From an uncultured Desulfuromonadales bacterium (GTDB taxonomy: Bacteria > Desulfobacterota > Desulfuromonadia > Desulfuromonadales > Geopsychrobacteraceae), in NCBI GenBank assembly GCA_945787295.1, contig CALZHQ010000012.1, positions 1 to 36,387 of the forward strand: DNA of 36,387 bases. The letters run 5' to 3'. A program made the translations under genes and the position numbers. The notes under the pieces were generated by a model. The model was not told where the DNA came from. It ran no database searches and worked only from the letters and a program-made list of their open reading frames with translations. Of the stretch, positions 16,902 to 24,850 are shown in pieces. Within the stretch, counting starts at the first letter, position 1. Each line of letters opens with the position of its first letter.

Positions 16902-18401
16902 ATGGGGCACCTGATCCATCGCCAGATTCTCGAGCTGAAATTCACCGCGCAGGCCGATGCCCAGCGTTGGTCGGCGCGGCTGTCTGAGTTGAATCAAAGG
17001 ATTATTCTGCCAGAGCTGGAGCGGGCCTTCACCGAGCTGGTGGGGGATTCAAAATTATTGCGGATTGAGCGGCTGGAGATCGAGCTTGGCTGTCTGAAGC
17101 AGAGCGATTTAGAAAACGACCTCACCAAGCTGGTGCGGCAGTCGATTGAAGATGCACTGCATCCCTATCTGCAGCAACTGCAACCGCTGGCGATGGCGGA
17201 AAATGTGCAACATCTCGAGACACGTTCAATGGATAAAATGACGCAGAACCTGCAGTCACTCGATGCCGATTCTCTACAGGAACTGTTCCAGCTCTTTTTA
17301 CTGAGCGGGCGCTGTCCCTGGTGGCTGAGGCAGGATCACGCTGAACAACTCGACCTCCTTTATCAGCACTTCTGGCATCGGGCACCTGATCGAGCCGGCG
17401 CATTGATGCGCCAGATGATTTCTGAGCCGGTTGCATTACATCGATTTATCGAGCAACTTTCCAACCGCAGCCACCTGTTGACCTTGCGGTTACTTTTCCA
17501 CCCGGGCGCCAGTGACCTGCTGGTCGATTTGCGTAAATTGGCAACCCGTATGCTGGTTGGTCAGGGCTTCGGTTATCAGGCCGGTGCGCTCAGCCTTAAG
17601 TTGGTCTATGGGCTGATTGCGGTCAGTGAACCGCAGCAGTTTGAGGGGCCGAATGCGTTGCTGCGCCAGTTCTTTATCGCGCTGGCCCGGGTTTGTGAGA
17701 TTCCGCTGGGAAAAATCACGGAAGAGATCGATAGTGCCGTCGCTCGCACCCGTTTGTCTCCAACCACTAGGAGAGTTCTCGCGGAACTGTTGCGACAAGT
17801 GGACGTCTTTACCGATCCGGGTGGCGCCCCCTCCCGAGTAGAGGCGATCACTCCTCTGGGCAAAGAGACTGCATCGGAGCCGATTGGCTCAGCAGATAAA
17901 GCCGATGAAGTTTTCGTTGAAAACGCGGGCCTGGTGCTGCTCTGGCCGCACTTGAAAGAGCTCCTTGGTAAGCTGGACTTGTTGGAGGTTCTGGATGACG
18001 GTTATCTGCAACCGAAGCCAGAGGCGGTGCTGTTGCTGCAACAATTGGTCACCGGCCGGGCTGCCGGGCAGGAAAACCGCTTGCTGTTGAATAAACTGCT
18101 TTGCGGGATTCTGCAGTCGGTTCCGGTGCCGCGGCGTCACCGGCGGCTGCAACTCTGGGACGCAGAAGTCGAGTCGCTGCTGAATACAGTGATCAAGCAA
18201 TGGTCGGCACTGAAAAATACCTCGATTGATGGGTTGCGCAGCTCTTTTCTGCAGCGCGAGGGAGTTTTGCGTGAGCAGGGACTGGGCTGGAGATTACAGG
18301 TCGAGCGGAAAACCCATGACATCCTGTTAGAACAACTGCCCTGGGGGATAGGGATGATTCAGCTTTCCTGGATGCGTCAACCCCTGCAGATAGAGTGGTG
18401 A
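16902..18401 (+). CDS. eCIS tape-measure protein (Afp14-like, CIS_TMP family)
   Basis: This 499-residue protein starts MGHLIHRQILELKF and continues with LSELNQRIILPELERAF, a SKLLRIERLEIELG strand and repeated helices. That is the usual N-terminal signature of the contractile-injection-system tape measure family, which sets particle length. The C-terminus ends with a short beta-like element (LPWGIGMIQLSWMRQPL) also typical of the family. It is preceded by a near-ideal GGAGG ribosome site and followed by the AAA+ ATPase after 6 bp, matching the Afp14-Afp15 order. Length is at the short end for tape measures, suggesting relatively short particles; that correlation is an inference from phage tails. 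Confidence 0.85.
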   Translation: MGHLIHRQILELKFTAQADAQRWSARLSELNQRIILPELERAFTELVGDSKLLRIERLEIELGCLKQSDLENDLTKLVRQSIEDALHPYLQQLQPLAMAENVQHLETRSMDKMTQNLQSLDADSLQELFQLFLLSGRCPWWLRQDHAEQLDLLYQHFWHRAPDRAGALMRQMISEPVALHRFIEQLSNRSHLLTLRLLFHPGASDLLVDLRKLATRMLVGQGFGYQAGALSLKLVYGLIAVSEPQQFEGPNALLRQFFIALARVCEIPLGKITEEIDSAVARTRLSPTTRRVLAELLRQVDVFTDPGGAPSRVEAITPLGKETASEPIGSADKADEVFVENAGLVLLWPHLKELLGKLDLLEVLDDGYLQPKPEAVLLLQQLVTGRAAGQENRLLLNKLLCGILQSVPVPRRHRRLQLWDAEVESLLNTVIKQWSALKNTSIDGLRSSFLQREGVLREQGLGWRLQVERKTHDILLEQLPWGIGMIQLSWMRQPLQIEW

Positions 18402-18407
18402 ACAGCG

Positions 18408-19760
18408 ATGAAAACAGATCCGTTTGTGCAGAATGCCACGGCTCTGAATAATGAGCTTGATTGGCTGTTTCAAGTGCTCGATACCCGGATCAAGTTGCAC
18501 TTTGGGGAGGCATGTGAGTATCCGGATGTTTTTGCCATGCAACCACCGCAACTCGATGCCAGCGCTTCGAACTTCGGTCGTTTTGTCGCCCACTATGAGC
18601 TGAATCAGGCCGAGCGGCTGGTGTTAGTCCTGGCGCTGGCGCCACATATACGCCCGCAGCTGCTCGATGTGCTGTTTACCAAGAACAGTGTCAGTAACCG
18701 CGACTTTACCGAGTTCGGCGGTCGCAGCGGTGAGTCGTTCGGTGGCTTTCTGCCGACTGCCGAGACCGCCCTGTTTCTGCTTTCCGGGACCGATCTGGCG
18801 CAACGGTTTTCCTACACCTATCTGTTCGACGCTGAACATATCTTTGCCGAACATGGCATCCTCGGCCTGGATAAGGTTCAGTATGGTGAACCACACCTGA
18901 ACGGAGTGCTGACGGTTAATCGGGAGATCATCGATCTGGTCACAACCGGCCGGGTCGGGCGACCGGTTTTCGGTGCGGATTTCCCGGCCAAGCGGATCAG
19001 TACGGAGATGGAGTGGGACGACCTGGTGCTGGATGCCGCGACACTGGATCAGGTTTTGGAAATCCGCACCTGGCTGGAACATGGTGAGACCTTGCTGCAC
19101 GAACTGGGTTTGGGCCGCAAAATAAAACCGGGCTACCGCAGCCTGTTTTTCGGCCCACCAGGGACCGGTAAAACCCTCACCGCCAGTCTGCTCGGGAAAA
19201 CCTTCGGGCGCGATGTCTATCGAATCGATCTGTCAGCGGTGATCTCAAAATATATCGGTGAGACGGAAAAGAACCTGGAGAAGATTTTTCAGAAAGCCGA
19301 GCTGCGCGACTGGATCCTGTTCTTCGACGAGGCGGACGCCCTGTTCGGCAAGCGGACCAAGATTTCCAGCTCCCACGATCGCTTCGCCAACCAGGAGGTT
19401 TCTTACCTGCTGCAACGGGTCGAGGACTACCCCGGGGTGGTGATCCTCGCCTCGAACATGCGCGCCAACCTGGATGACGCCTTCGTGCGCCGCTTTCAAT
19501 CCATTATCCATTTCCCGATGCCGGATGCCAGCGAACGGCACCAGCTGTGGCGTTCGGCGTTCTCTGAAAAGACCGATTTGGCGGAGAAGATCGATCTTAA
19601 AGAGATCGCCGGGCGCTACGAATTATCGGGCGGTTCGATTATGAACGTGGTGAGGTTTGCGACCCTGCGGGCGCTGGAACGGGGTGAGCGGTTGATCACT
19701 GATTACGATCTGCAGGATGGGGTGCGGAAGGAGTTTCAGAAGGAGGGGAAGACGGTTTGA
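18408..19760 (+). CDS. AAA+ ATPase (Afp15-like)
   Basis: This 450-residue ATPase has a Walker A motif GPPGTGKT at residues 249-256, Walker B ILFFDEAD with D307 and E308, a sensor-1 strand VVILASN, and an FVRRFQ arginine-finger segment. The ~200-residue N-terminal domain is the winged-helix-like substrate region seen in Afp15/Pvc15. These proteins are encoded in nearly all eCIS loci and are thought to act in assembly or in loading cargo. It is the last gene of the structural operon, 6 bp after the tape-measure gene. No T-rich terminator hairpin is obvious after its stop; instead the hairpin-rich element begins about 25-50 bp downstream. Confidence 0.95.
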   Translation: MKTDPFVQNATALNNELDWLFQVLDTRIKLHFGEACEYPDVFAMQPPQLDASASNFGRFVAHYELNQAERLVLVLALAPHIRPQLLDVLFTKNSVSNRDFTEFGGRSGESFGGFLPTAETALFLLSGTDLAQRFSYTYLFDAEHIFAEHGILGLDKVQYGEPHLNGVLTVNREIIDLVTTGRVGRPVFGADFPAKRISTEMEWDDLVLDAATLDQVLEIRTWLEHGETLLHELGLGRKIKPGYRSLFFGPPGTGKTLTASLLGKTFGRDVYRIDLSAVISKYIGETEKNLEKIFQKAELRDWILFFDEADALFGKRTKISSSHDRFANQEVSYLLQRVEDYPGVVILASNMRANLDDAFVRRFQSIIHFPMPDASERHQLWRSAFSEKTDLAEKIDLKEIAGRYELSGGSIMNVVRFATLRALERGERLITDYDLQDGVRKEFQKEGKTV

Positions 19761-19784
19761 TTGCAGTCCGTAAGTAGTGATAAT

Positions 19785-20225
19785 CCCCATCGGACGCAGC
19801 CGGAGAGGAGTCATGCTTTTGCGATCAGGCAGCCAACTAAGCGAAGCGCATCTTGGCTGACCGCAAAAGCATGACGTAACGGAGGGAACCCGCGGCGATT
19901 TTTTGCGGGCCAGGAGGTTGGGGTGCCTTTTTGATCCAAACTTTTGGGCAAGCAAAAGTTTGGGCCCCCGGCAGGGGGAAAGTCAAAACCGGCGGGTTTC
20001 GGCCCGCCAGCCGAGTTACTTTTCTGGCGCGGTCCAGAAAAGTAACCAAAAGAGGCCGCCCCACTGCCTCTGCCCGCTGGCGCGGGAACCTCCGCTCCAC
20101 AAGATTTTCGGGGCCGCTCCCATTCGCTTCGCTCAACCTCGCGGCAAGGCTCCCGAAAACCTTGTTCCGCTCCGGCAGAGGCAAAGGGGGAAAGGGCAAG
20201 GTCAAAGGCTTTAAATGCAAAGCGA
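19785..20225. repeat. Hairpin-rich structured intergenic element
   Basis: The ~470-bp gap between the ATPase and the DUF4157 gene is filled with inverted repeats. They include arms of 13 bp at 19811-19823/19862-19874, 9 bp at 19938-19946/19953-19961, 5 bp at 19965-19969/19974-19978, 6 bp at 19991-19996/20003-20008 and 13 bp at 20015-20027/20034-20046. A nested structure joins 20066-20074 with 20174-20182 and 20099-20112 with 20152-20165 (one mismatch). Short frames exist on both strands, but their products are Pro/Arg/Ser-rich and lack ribosome sites. I recall similar hairpin-bearing sequence families as multicopy intergenic repeats in proteobacteria. It separates the machine genes from the cargo gene and may act on messenger stability. 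Confidence 0.75.
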
Positions 20226-20234
20226 GGTGTCGCC

Positions 20235-23200
20235 ATGTTTGCTACACCAGCGAAAAAAAGAAAATCCTCCCGGGTGCAGCGCAAAGCTGCTGAGCAGAAT
20301 CACGCCAGTCGTGCGCCAAACTCATCCGCTGTTCAGCTCAGCCGGGTGATCCAGAATGCCGGTATTCAGGCGAAACTGAAGGTCGGCCAGCCGGATGATA
20401 AGTACGAGCAGGAAGCGGATCGGATGGCGGATCGGGCGGTGGTTGCGCCCGGTGTCGCTACGACGCCTGCAGTTCCAGCGCCGGTGCCGATCCCTTATCC
20501 GAATATCAGCTCAACCGGTTCCAGCTCGGCAAAGGTTGGCCCGAAAAAAGTCAGTATCAGGAATAACAGCGTCTTCAAGCAGTCGACCGGGGATGAAGCC
20601 GGGACCGGCAGCCAGGGGCAGATCGTCAGCTCCCGTTCCACCGCCCCGCAAAGCCAGTTCGAGCAGCTGGAACTGGTGCGCCCAAAGTTGCTGCAACGGC
20701 AGGAAGAAGAGGAAGAAGCTGCCCAACCGAAACTGATTCAACGGCAAGAAGAGGGGGAGGCACAGACCAAGCTGTTGCAGCGGCAGGAGGAAGAGGTAGA
20801 GGAGGAGTTGCAACCGAAGCTGCTCCAGCGGCAGGAGGAAGAGGAGGCGCAGCCGAAGTTGTTGCAACGCCAGGAGGAAGAAGAGGAAATACAGCAGAAA
20901 CGGTTGCAGCGACAGCCGCTGGAAGAAGAGGAGGAGGAACTCCAGCCCAAATTACTGCAACGGCAGGAAGAGGAAGAAGAGGCCGCGCAACCGAAACTGC
21001 TCCAACGCCAGGACGAAGAGGAAGAGGCGCAAACCAAACTGCTGCAACGGCAACCCGAGGAAGAGGAGGAAGAGCCGCTGCAGGCGAAGGCTTCCGGTAA
21101 ATTCCAGAGCAGCGTGCCCCGTTCGGTCGAGGGTGCGATCCGCTCCAGCAAGGGGGGCGGCGAGCCACTCAGCGCCGGTATGCAGGCGCAGATGGAGGGT
21201 AGCTTCGGGGCCGACTTCTCTTCGGTGCGGGTGCACAGCGACAGTCAGGCGGTGCAGCTCAGTCAGGCGGTCGGCGCCCAGGCGTTTACCCACGGCAACC
21301 ACATCTATTTCAACTCCGGAAAACTCGATCAGCAGAGCAGCGGCGGGCAACGGCTGCTGGCCCACGAGCTGACCCACGTAGTCCAGCAGGGCGCGGCCCC
21401 GCAGGTGGAACAGCCCCAGGTTCAGTCGTCTCCCGAGCAGCTACAGCGGCTGCCCGGCTTTATCACCGACCGGCTCGCTTCCTATGCCCGGCACGTGCCC
21501 GGTTACACCCTGCTGACGGTGATCATCGGCCACGACCCACTCGCCGGGCGGGCCGTGCCGCGCACCGCGGAAAATCTGATCGGCGGCTTGATGGGGCTGA
21601 TCCCCTTCGGCACACTGCTTTACGACAAGCTGGTCGAACAGGGCATCATCGGCCGGGCGCTGAATTTCGTTCGCGGGGAACTGAACCGTTACAACCTGAC
21701 CCTCTCCCGTCTGGAGCAGACGATCCGCAGCGCCTGGGATCAGATGGATTTCATGCGTCTCGATCCCTTCGCCTACAATATCGGTATTTTGCGCCGGCAT
21801 CTCGGGCGGCTGGTCGCCGACATCCGCGGCTTCGCCAGCTCGCTGGTGCGCCAGCTGATGACGATGATCAAGGAGGCGCTGCTCAACGGTCTGCGGCGCA
21901 TCGCCACCGCGCTGCCCGGCTATACACTGCTGACGAAAATCCTCCACCGCGACCCCTTCACCGGTGAGGCGGTCGAAGCCGGTACCGCGCAGATCATCGA
22001 GGAGTTTTTACTGCTGATCGGCCAGCGTCAGCACGTAGAGAAGATGCGCGAGACCGGGACCATAGAGCGGGTCGCCGCCTGGATCGATCAGCAATTGGCG
22101 CTGCTGGGCTTCAGCTTTGCCGAAATCCGCGCCCTGTTCAGCGAGGCCTGGGACGCCTTCTCGATCCGCGATCTGGTCAACCCGCTTGCCGCTTTCCAGC
22201 GCACTGTCAATATCTTCCGCCCCTTTGTCGGCCGGGTGGCGCGCTTCGCCTGGAACGTGGCGACGGCGGTGCTGCGCTTCATCAAGGATGCGCTGCTCTC
22301 GGCGTTGACCCGCTTCGCCCAGCGGCTGCCCGGCTTTACCCTGCTGACGGTGATCATCGGCCGCAACCCCTTCACCGGCGAAGCGGTGGCCCGTAATGCC
22401 ACCAATCTGGTGCGCGGCTTTATGGAGTTCGTCCCCGGCGGCCGCGAGAAGTTCCGCAACCTGCAGGAGTCTGGAGCCCTTGACCGGGCTTTTAACTGGA
22501 TCAGCGAGCGGGTCACCCAGTTTCTCGATATTATGGCCAGCATCCGTGCCGCCTTCGGCCGGCTGTGGCGTTCATTCACCATCAACGACATCTTCGACCC
22601 GCTCGGCGCCTTCGAGCGGGTGGTCGATCTGTTCCGGAGTCCGGTCCGGCGGATCATCAATTTCGCCGCTGAAGTGGGGATGCAGATCCTTGAGTTTATC
22701 TTCGAGGGAGTGATGGGCGCTGGCGGTGCGCGGGTGCTGAACATCCTCAAACAGGCCAGGGCGACCTTTCTGACCATCATCCGCGACCCGGTCGGCTTTA
22801 TCCGCAACCTGATCGCTGCGGTGATGCAGGGTTTCCGCCAGTTCTCACGCAATATCCTCACCCACCTGCAGGCCGGGCTGATCGGCTGGTTGTTCGGCGC
22901 CCTGCAGGGGGCCGGACTACAGCTTCCGGAACGTTTCGATCTGCGCGGCATTGTCTCGCTGGTGCTGCAGATCCTCGGGCTGACCTACGAGCGCATCCGG
23001 CCACGGTTGGTGCGGATTCTGGGTGAGCGGGTGGTCAGTGGCCTGGAGCGCACCTTTGCTTTCCTGCGCATGCTGGTGACCGAAGGTCCGGCAGCAGCGT
23101 GGCGCAAGATTCTGGAGTTTGCCGGTAATGTTCGCGACCGGATCTTTGCCGCGATCCGCAACTGGGTGATCTCGCGGGTCATCCGTGCGGCGGTCACCCG

Positions 23201-24500
23201 GCTGGCGACCATGTTCAATCCGGTTGGCGCGGTGATTCAGGCGATCCTGGCGATCTACAACACCATCATGTTCTTTATCGAGCGGATCAACCAGATTCTG
23301 GCCTTGGTTGAGTCGGTGACCAACTCGATCTCGCGGATCGCCGCCGGGGCGATCGGTGCCGCGGCCAACTTTGTCGAACAATCGATGGCCCGGACCATCC
23401 CCGTGATCATCAGTTTCCTTGCCCGTCTGCTCGGGCTGGGGGGGATTTCAGGCACCATTCGCAATATCATCGCCCGGATTCGGCGGCCGATCGACCGGGC
23501 TATCGATCGGATCGTCGATATGATTATCCGTCAGGGCCGTCGGCTGTTATCCCGCGGCCGTTCGGCGATCGGCCGGGCGGCCGGGGCGGTGCGCAATTTT
23601 CTCTTTCCACGCCACCGCTTCAGCGCCGGTGGGCAGTCGCATGCTCTGCAGGTAAATGATTCGGGAGGACAGCCACGGTTGATGATCGCCAGTACTCCGC
23701 AACCGATTGAACAGTTCCTCAACACATACGCGAGCAACAACACCCTGAACGCGAACAAACAGCAGAAACTTAACGAAGCACTTGGCCTGATCAGTTCGCA
23801 GATCAGCCCTTTGCTGACTCAGATCAAACAGGCTCAGGAACGGAATGCGCCTCAGGGTGAAATTGACGGCTTGAACCGGCAGTTGTTGCAGAAAGAGGTG
23901 CAGTTATCGGAACTGGTGCGCCAGATTATCGGCACCGGCCAGTTGAATGTCGAGCAACTGGAATACAACCTGGAAGGTTTGACCGGCACCTATGCCAGCA
24001 TGCCGAAACCGCGCCGGGACGACATGACCGCTGACCACCAGCCGCAGGCAGCGGTGCTGCAGTGGGCCGCCGCGCGGCGGGAGAATGGTCGTCTTTTGTT
24101 CACCGCCGGAACCGCGATGCGCAACCGCGCGGCTAACCGCGCGGCGGCCGGTTACGCCATCAACCTGCAGGCCGGGCGGCACCGGGCCGGGCGGACTTAT
24201 GGCGGCAAGGGGACCGGGACCAAGAACGAGTTTATCACCAACTACACCAGTCATACCAGCAACATGAGCGATCCGCAGCATAAGCGTGACAAGCTCGTCG
24301 ATCTGTTGAAAAACGATCTGCGCGCCGATGTCGCGGCGATGCGCACGGTGGCTAATTCAGATGCCCAGTATGGCGATATCGATCAGCTCGATGCGACCAA
24401 TCAGCAGAAGCAGGAACTGAAAGGGCGGGTGAAGAGTCAGATCCTACAGGGGGAAAGTCGGGTCGCGGCGCAGGATCTGGACAGTCTGAAACGGGTATAG
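20235..24500 (+). CDS. DUF4157 eCIS-core protein with repeats; putative cargo/effector
   Basis: This 1421-residue protein has a modular layout. Residues 40-80 hold the eCIS-cargo leader motif (IQAKLKVGQPDDKYEQEADR). About 151-285 is a nine-copy acidic track of the form KLLQRQEEEEE. About 296-386 is the DUF4157 eCIS-core domain with a HELTH zinc-peptidase-like motif at 377-381. Three tandem ~139-residue repeats begin near 421, 560 and 698 (PGYTLLTVIIG). A long hydrophobic/amphipathic helical region extends to ~1140, and a polar C-terminal domain (about 1190-1421) has MTADHQPQA and GRHRAGRTYGGKG. DUF4157 proteins are known to accompany eCIS loci and many carry C-terminal toxins. I infer a loaded effector whose C-terminus may be a nuclease-like or other toxin domain; the target is unknown. 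No immunity gene is evident next to it. Confidence 0.85.
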   Translation: MFATPAKKRKSSRVQRKAAEQNHASRAPNSSAVQLSRVIQNAGIQAKLKVGQPDDKYEQEADRMADRAVVAPGVATTPAVPAPVPIPYPNISSTGSSSAKVGPKKVSIRNNSVFKQSTGDEAGTGSQGQIVSSRSTAPQSQFEQLELVRPKLLQRQEEEEEAAQPKLIQRQEEGEAQTKLLQRQEEEVEEELQPKLLQRQEEEEAQPKLLQRQEEEEEIQQKRLQRQPLEEEEEELQPKLLQRQEEEEEAAQPKLLQRQDEEEEAQTKLLQRQPEEEEEEPLQAKASGKFQSSVPRSVEGAIRSSKGGGEPLSAGMQAQMEGSFGADFSSVRVHSDSQAVQLSQAVGAQAFTHGNHIYFNSGKLDQQSSGGQRLLAHELTHVVQQGAAPQVEQPQVQSSPEQLQRLPGFITDRLASYARHVPGYTLLTVIIGHDPLAGRAVPRTAENLIGGLMGLIPFGTLLYDKLVEQGIIGRALNFVRGELNRYNLTLSRLEQTIRSAWDQMDFMRLDPFAYNIGILRRHLGRLVADIRGFASSLVRQLMTMIKEALLNGLRRIATALPGYTLLTKILHRDPFTGEAVEAGTAQIIEEFLLLIGQRQHVEKMRETGTIERVAAWIDQQLALLGFSFAEIRALFSEAWDAFSIRDLVNPLAAFQRTVNIFRPFVGRVARFAWNVATAVLRFIKDALLSALTRFAQRLPGFTLLTVIIGRNPFTGEAVARNATNLVRGFMEFVPGGREKFRNLQESGALDRAFNWISERVTQFLDIMASIRAAFGRLWRSFTINDIFDPLGAFERVVDLFRSPVRRIINFAAEVGMQILEFIFEGVMGAGGARVLNILKQARATFLTIIRDPVGFIRNLIAAVMQGFRQFSRNILTHLQAGLIGWLFGALQGAGLQLPERFDLRGIVSLVLQILGLTYERIRPRLVRILGERVVSGLERTFAFLRMLVTEGPAAAWRKILEFAGNVRDRIFAAIRNWVISRVIRAAVTRLATMFNPVGAVIQAILAIYNTIMFFIERINQILALVESVTNSISRIAAGAIGAAANFVEQSMARTIPVIISFLARLLGLGGISGTIRNIIARIRRPIDRAIDRIVDMIIRQGRRLLSRGRSAIGRAAGAVRNFLFPRHRFSAGGQSHALQVNDSGGQPRLMIASTPQPIEQFLNTYASNNTLNANKQQKLNEALGLISSQISPLLTQIKQAQERNAPQGEIDGLNRQLLQKEVQLSELVRQIIGTGQLNVEQLEYNLEGLTGTYASMPKPRRDDMTADHQPQAAVLQWAAARRENGRLLFTAGTAMRNRAANRAAAGYAINLQAGRHRAGRTYGGKGTGTKNEFITNYTSHTSNMSDPQHKRDKLVDLLKNDLRADVAAMRTVANSDAQYGDIDQLDATNQQKQELKGRVKSQILQGESRVAAQDLDSLKRV
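20685..21083 (+). repeat. Nine-copy QRQEEE coding repeat
   Basis: Within the DUF4157 gene, about 400 bp consist of nine degenerate units, each coding K-L-L-Q-R-Q followed by three to six acidic residues and a Q-P, Q-T or Q-A pair. Unit length varies from 13 to 17 codons, so this is protein-level repetition with DNA drift, not a recent exact expansion. The region is prone to recombination and would be intrinsically disordered and strongly negative. Confidence 0.85.
21495..22740 (+). repeat. Three tandem ~139-residue coding repeats
   Basis: Starts at residues 421, 560 and 698 of the DUF4157 protein share PGYTLLT or PGFTLLT, a following RDPFTGEAV-type turn, an internal AW/LW helix and a closing hydrophobic helix. 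Periods are 139 and 138 residues. Copies are divergent in the middle, implying old duplications. They end near residue 836. Confidence 0.8.
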
Positions 24501-24850
24501 TCTGTCGCTATAGAAGCTATAGCCAGCAATCACAGCTAAAAATCATAGCTTTCATTCGCAGCTATGGCGATAAAAAAACTGCCTATTCTGACGTGACAGA
24601 CCCACTTACTAATCTCCAGCATTCGAAGTCATGTGCATCGGTCTGATTCTTCATGAGAATATTGTTGACCTGATTTATAGCATCTCCCGGGCATCTCCCG
24701 GGCTTGAGCAGAGGTACAAATATGGCTTATATTGAAAGTGTCTCTGCCTTTTTCATGAGATGAACTGCCAAACCAGCTGTGAGGTGTGATACGCAACGGC
24801 AATCATTGATTGTGGATTGTACAAGGTTTCAATTGCGTATAAAGGAAAGC
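24501..24850. other. Intergenic region between cargo gene and protease
   Basis: These 350 bp carry no supported gene. Near the left end are two adjacent GCTATAG copies and a TCGCTATAG/CTATGGCGA pairing, but the hairpin is followed by A residues, so a + strand terminator is not convincing. An exact 11-bp tandem duplication GCATCTCCCGG lies at 24680-24701. In-frame codons upstream of the protease (from 24779) are not preferred as coding. No clear promoter was found for the protease. Confidence 0.5.

Noticed and set aside
15723..16997. 424-residue frame antisense to the 884-residue protein
   Set aside because: Overlaps the whole 3' part of a well-packed gene and the start of the tape-measure gene; no ribosome site and no recognisable domain.
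367..19760. Interpretation of the locus as a contractile prophage or a type VI secretion system
   Set aside because: No capsid, terminase, portal, lysis or integrase genes and no TssJLM membrane complex or ClpV; the AAA+ ATPase, DUF4255, LysM adaptor and DUF4157 genes fit eCIS.
19811..20284. 157-residue frame on the - strand, with others on both strands, in the gap before the DUF4157 gene
   Set aside because: Products are Pro/Arg/Ser-rich without family resemblance, there are no ribosome sites, and the sequence is fully explained by nested inverted repeats.
20685..21083. Repeat track considered as a CRISPR array
   Set aside because: Units are in frame, of variable length, without unique spacers, and code for a degenerate peptide repeat.
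20626..21168. Antisense frames over the acidic repeats giving Pro/Leu- or Ser/Cys-rich products
   Set aside because: Low-complexity products are simple reflections of the Gln/Glu codon repeats.
24501..24600. TCGCTATAG/CTATGGCGA pairing as a terminator for the cargo gene
   Set aside because: The loop is long and the stem is followed by A residues, with no T tract on the + strand.
24779..24850. Upstream in-frame extension of the subtilase
   Set aside because: The extra 24 residues precede a clean signal peptide, and AAGGAAAG sits just before ATG 24851.
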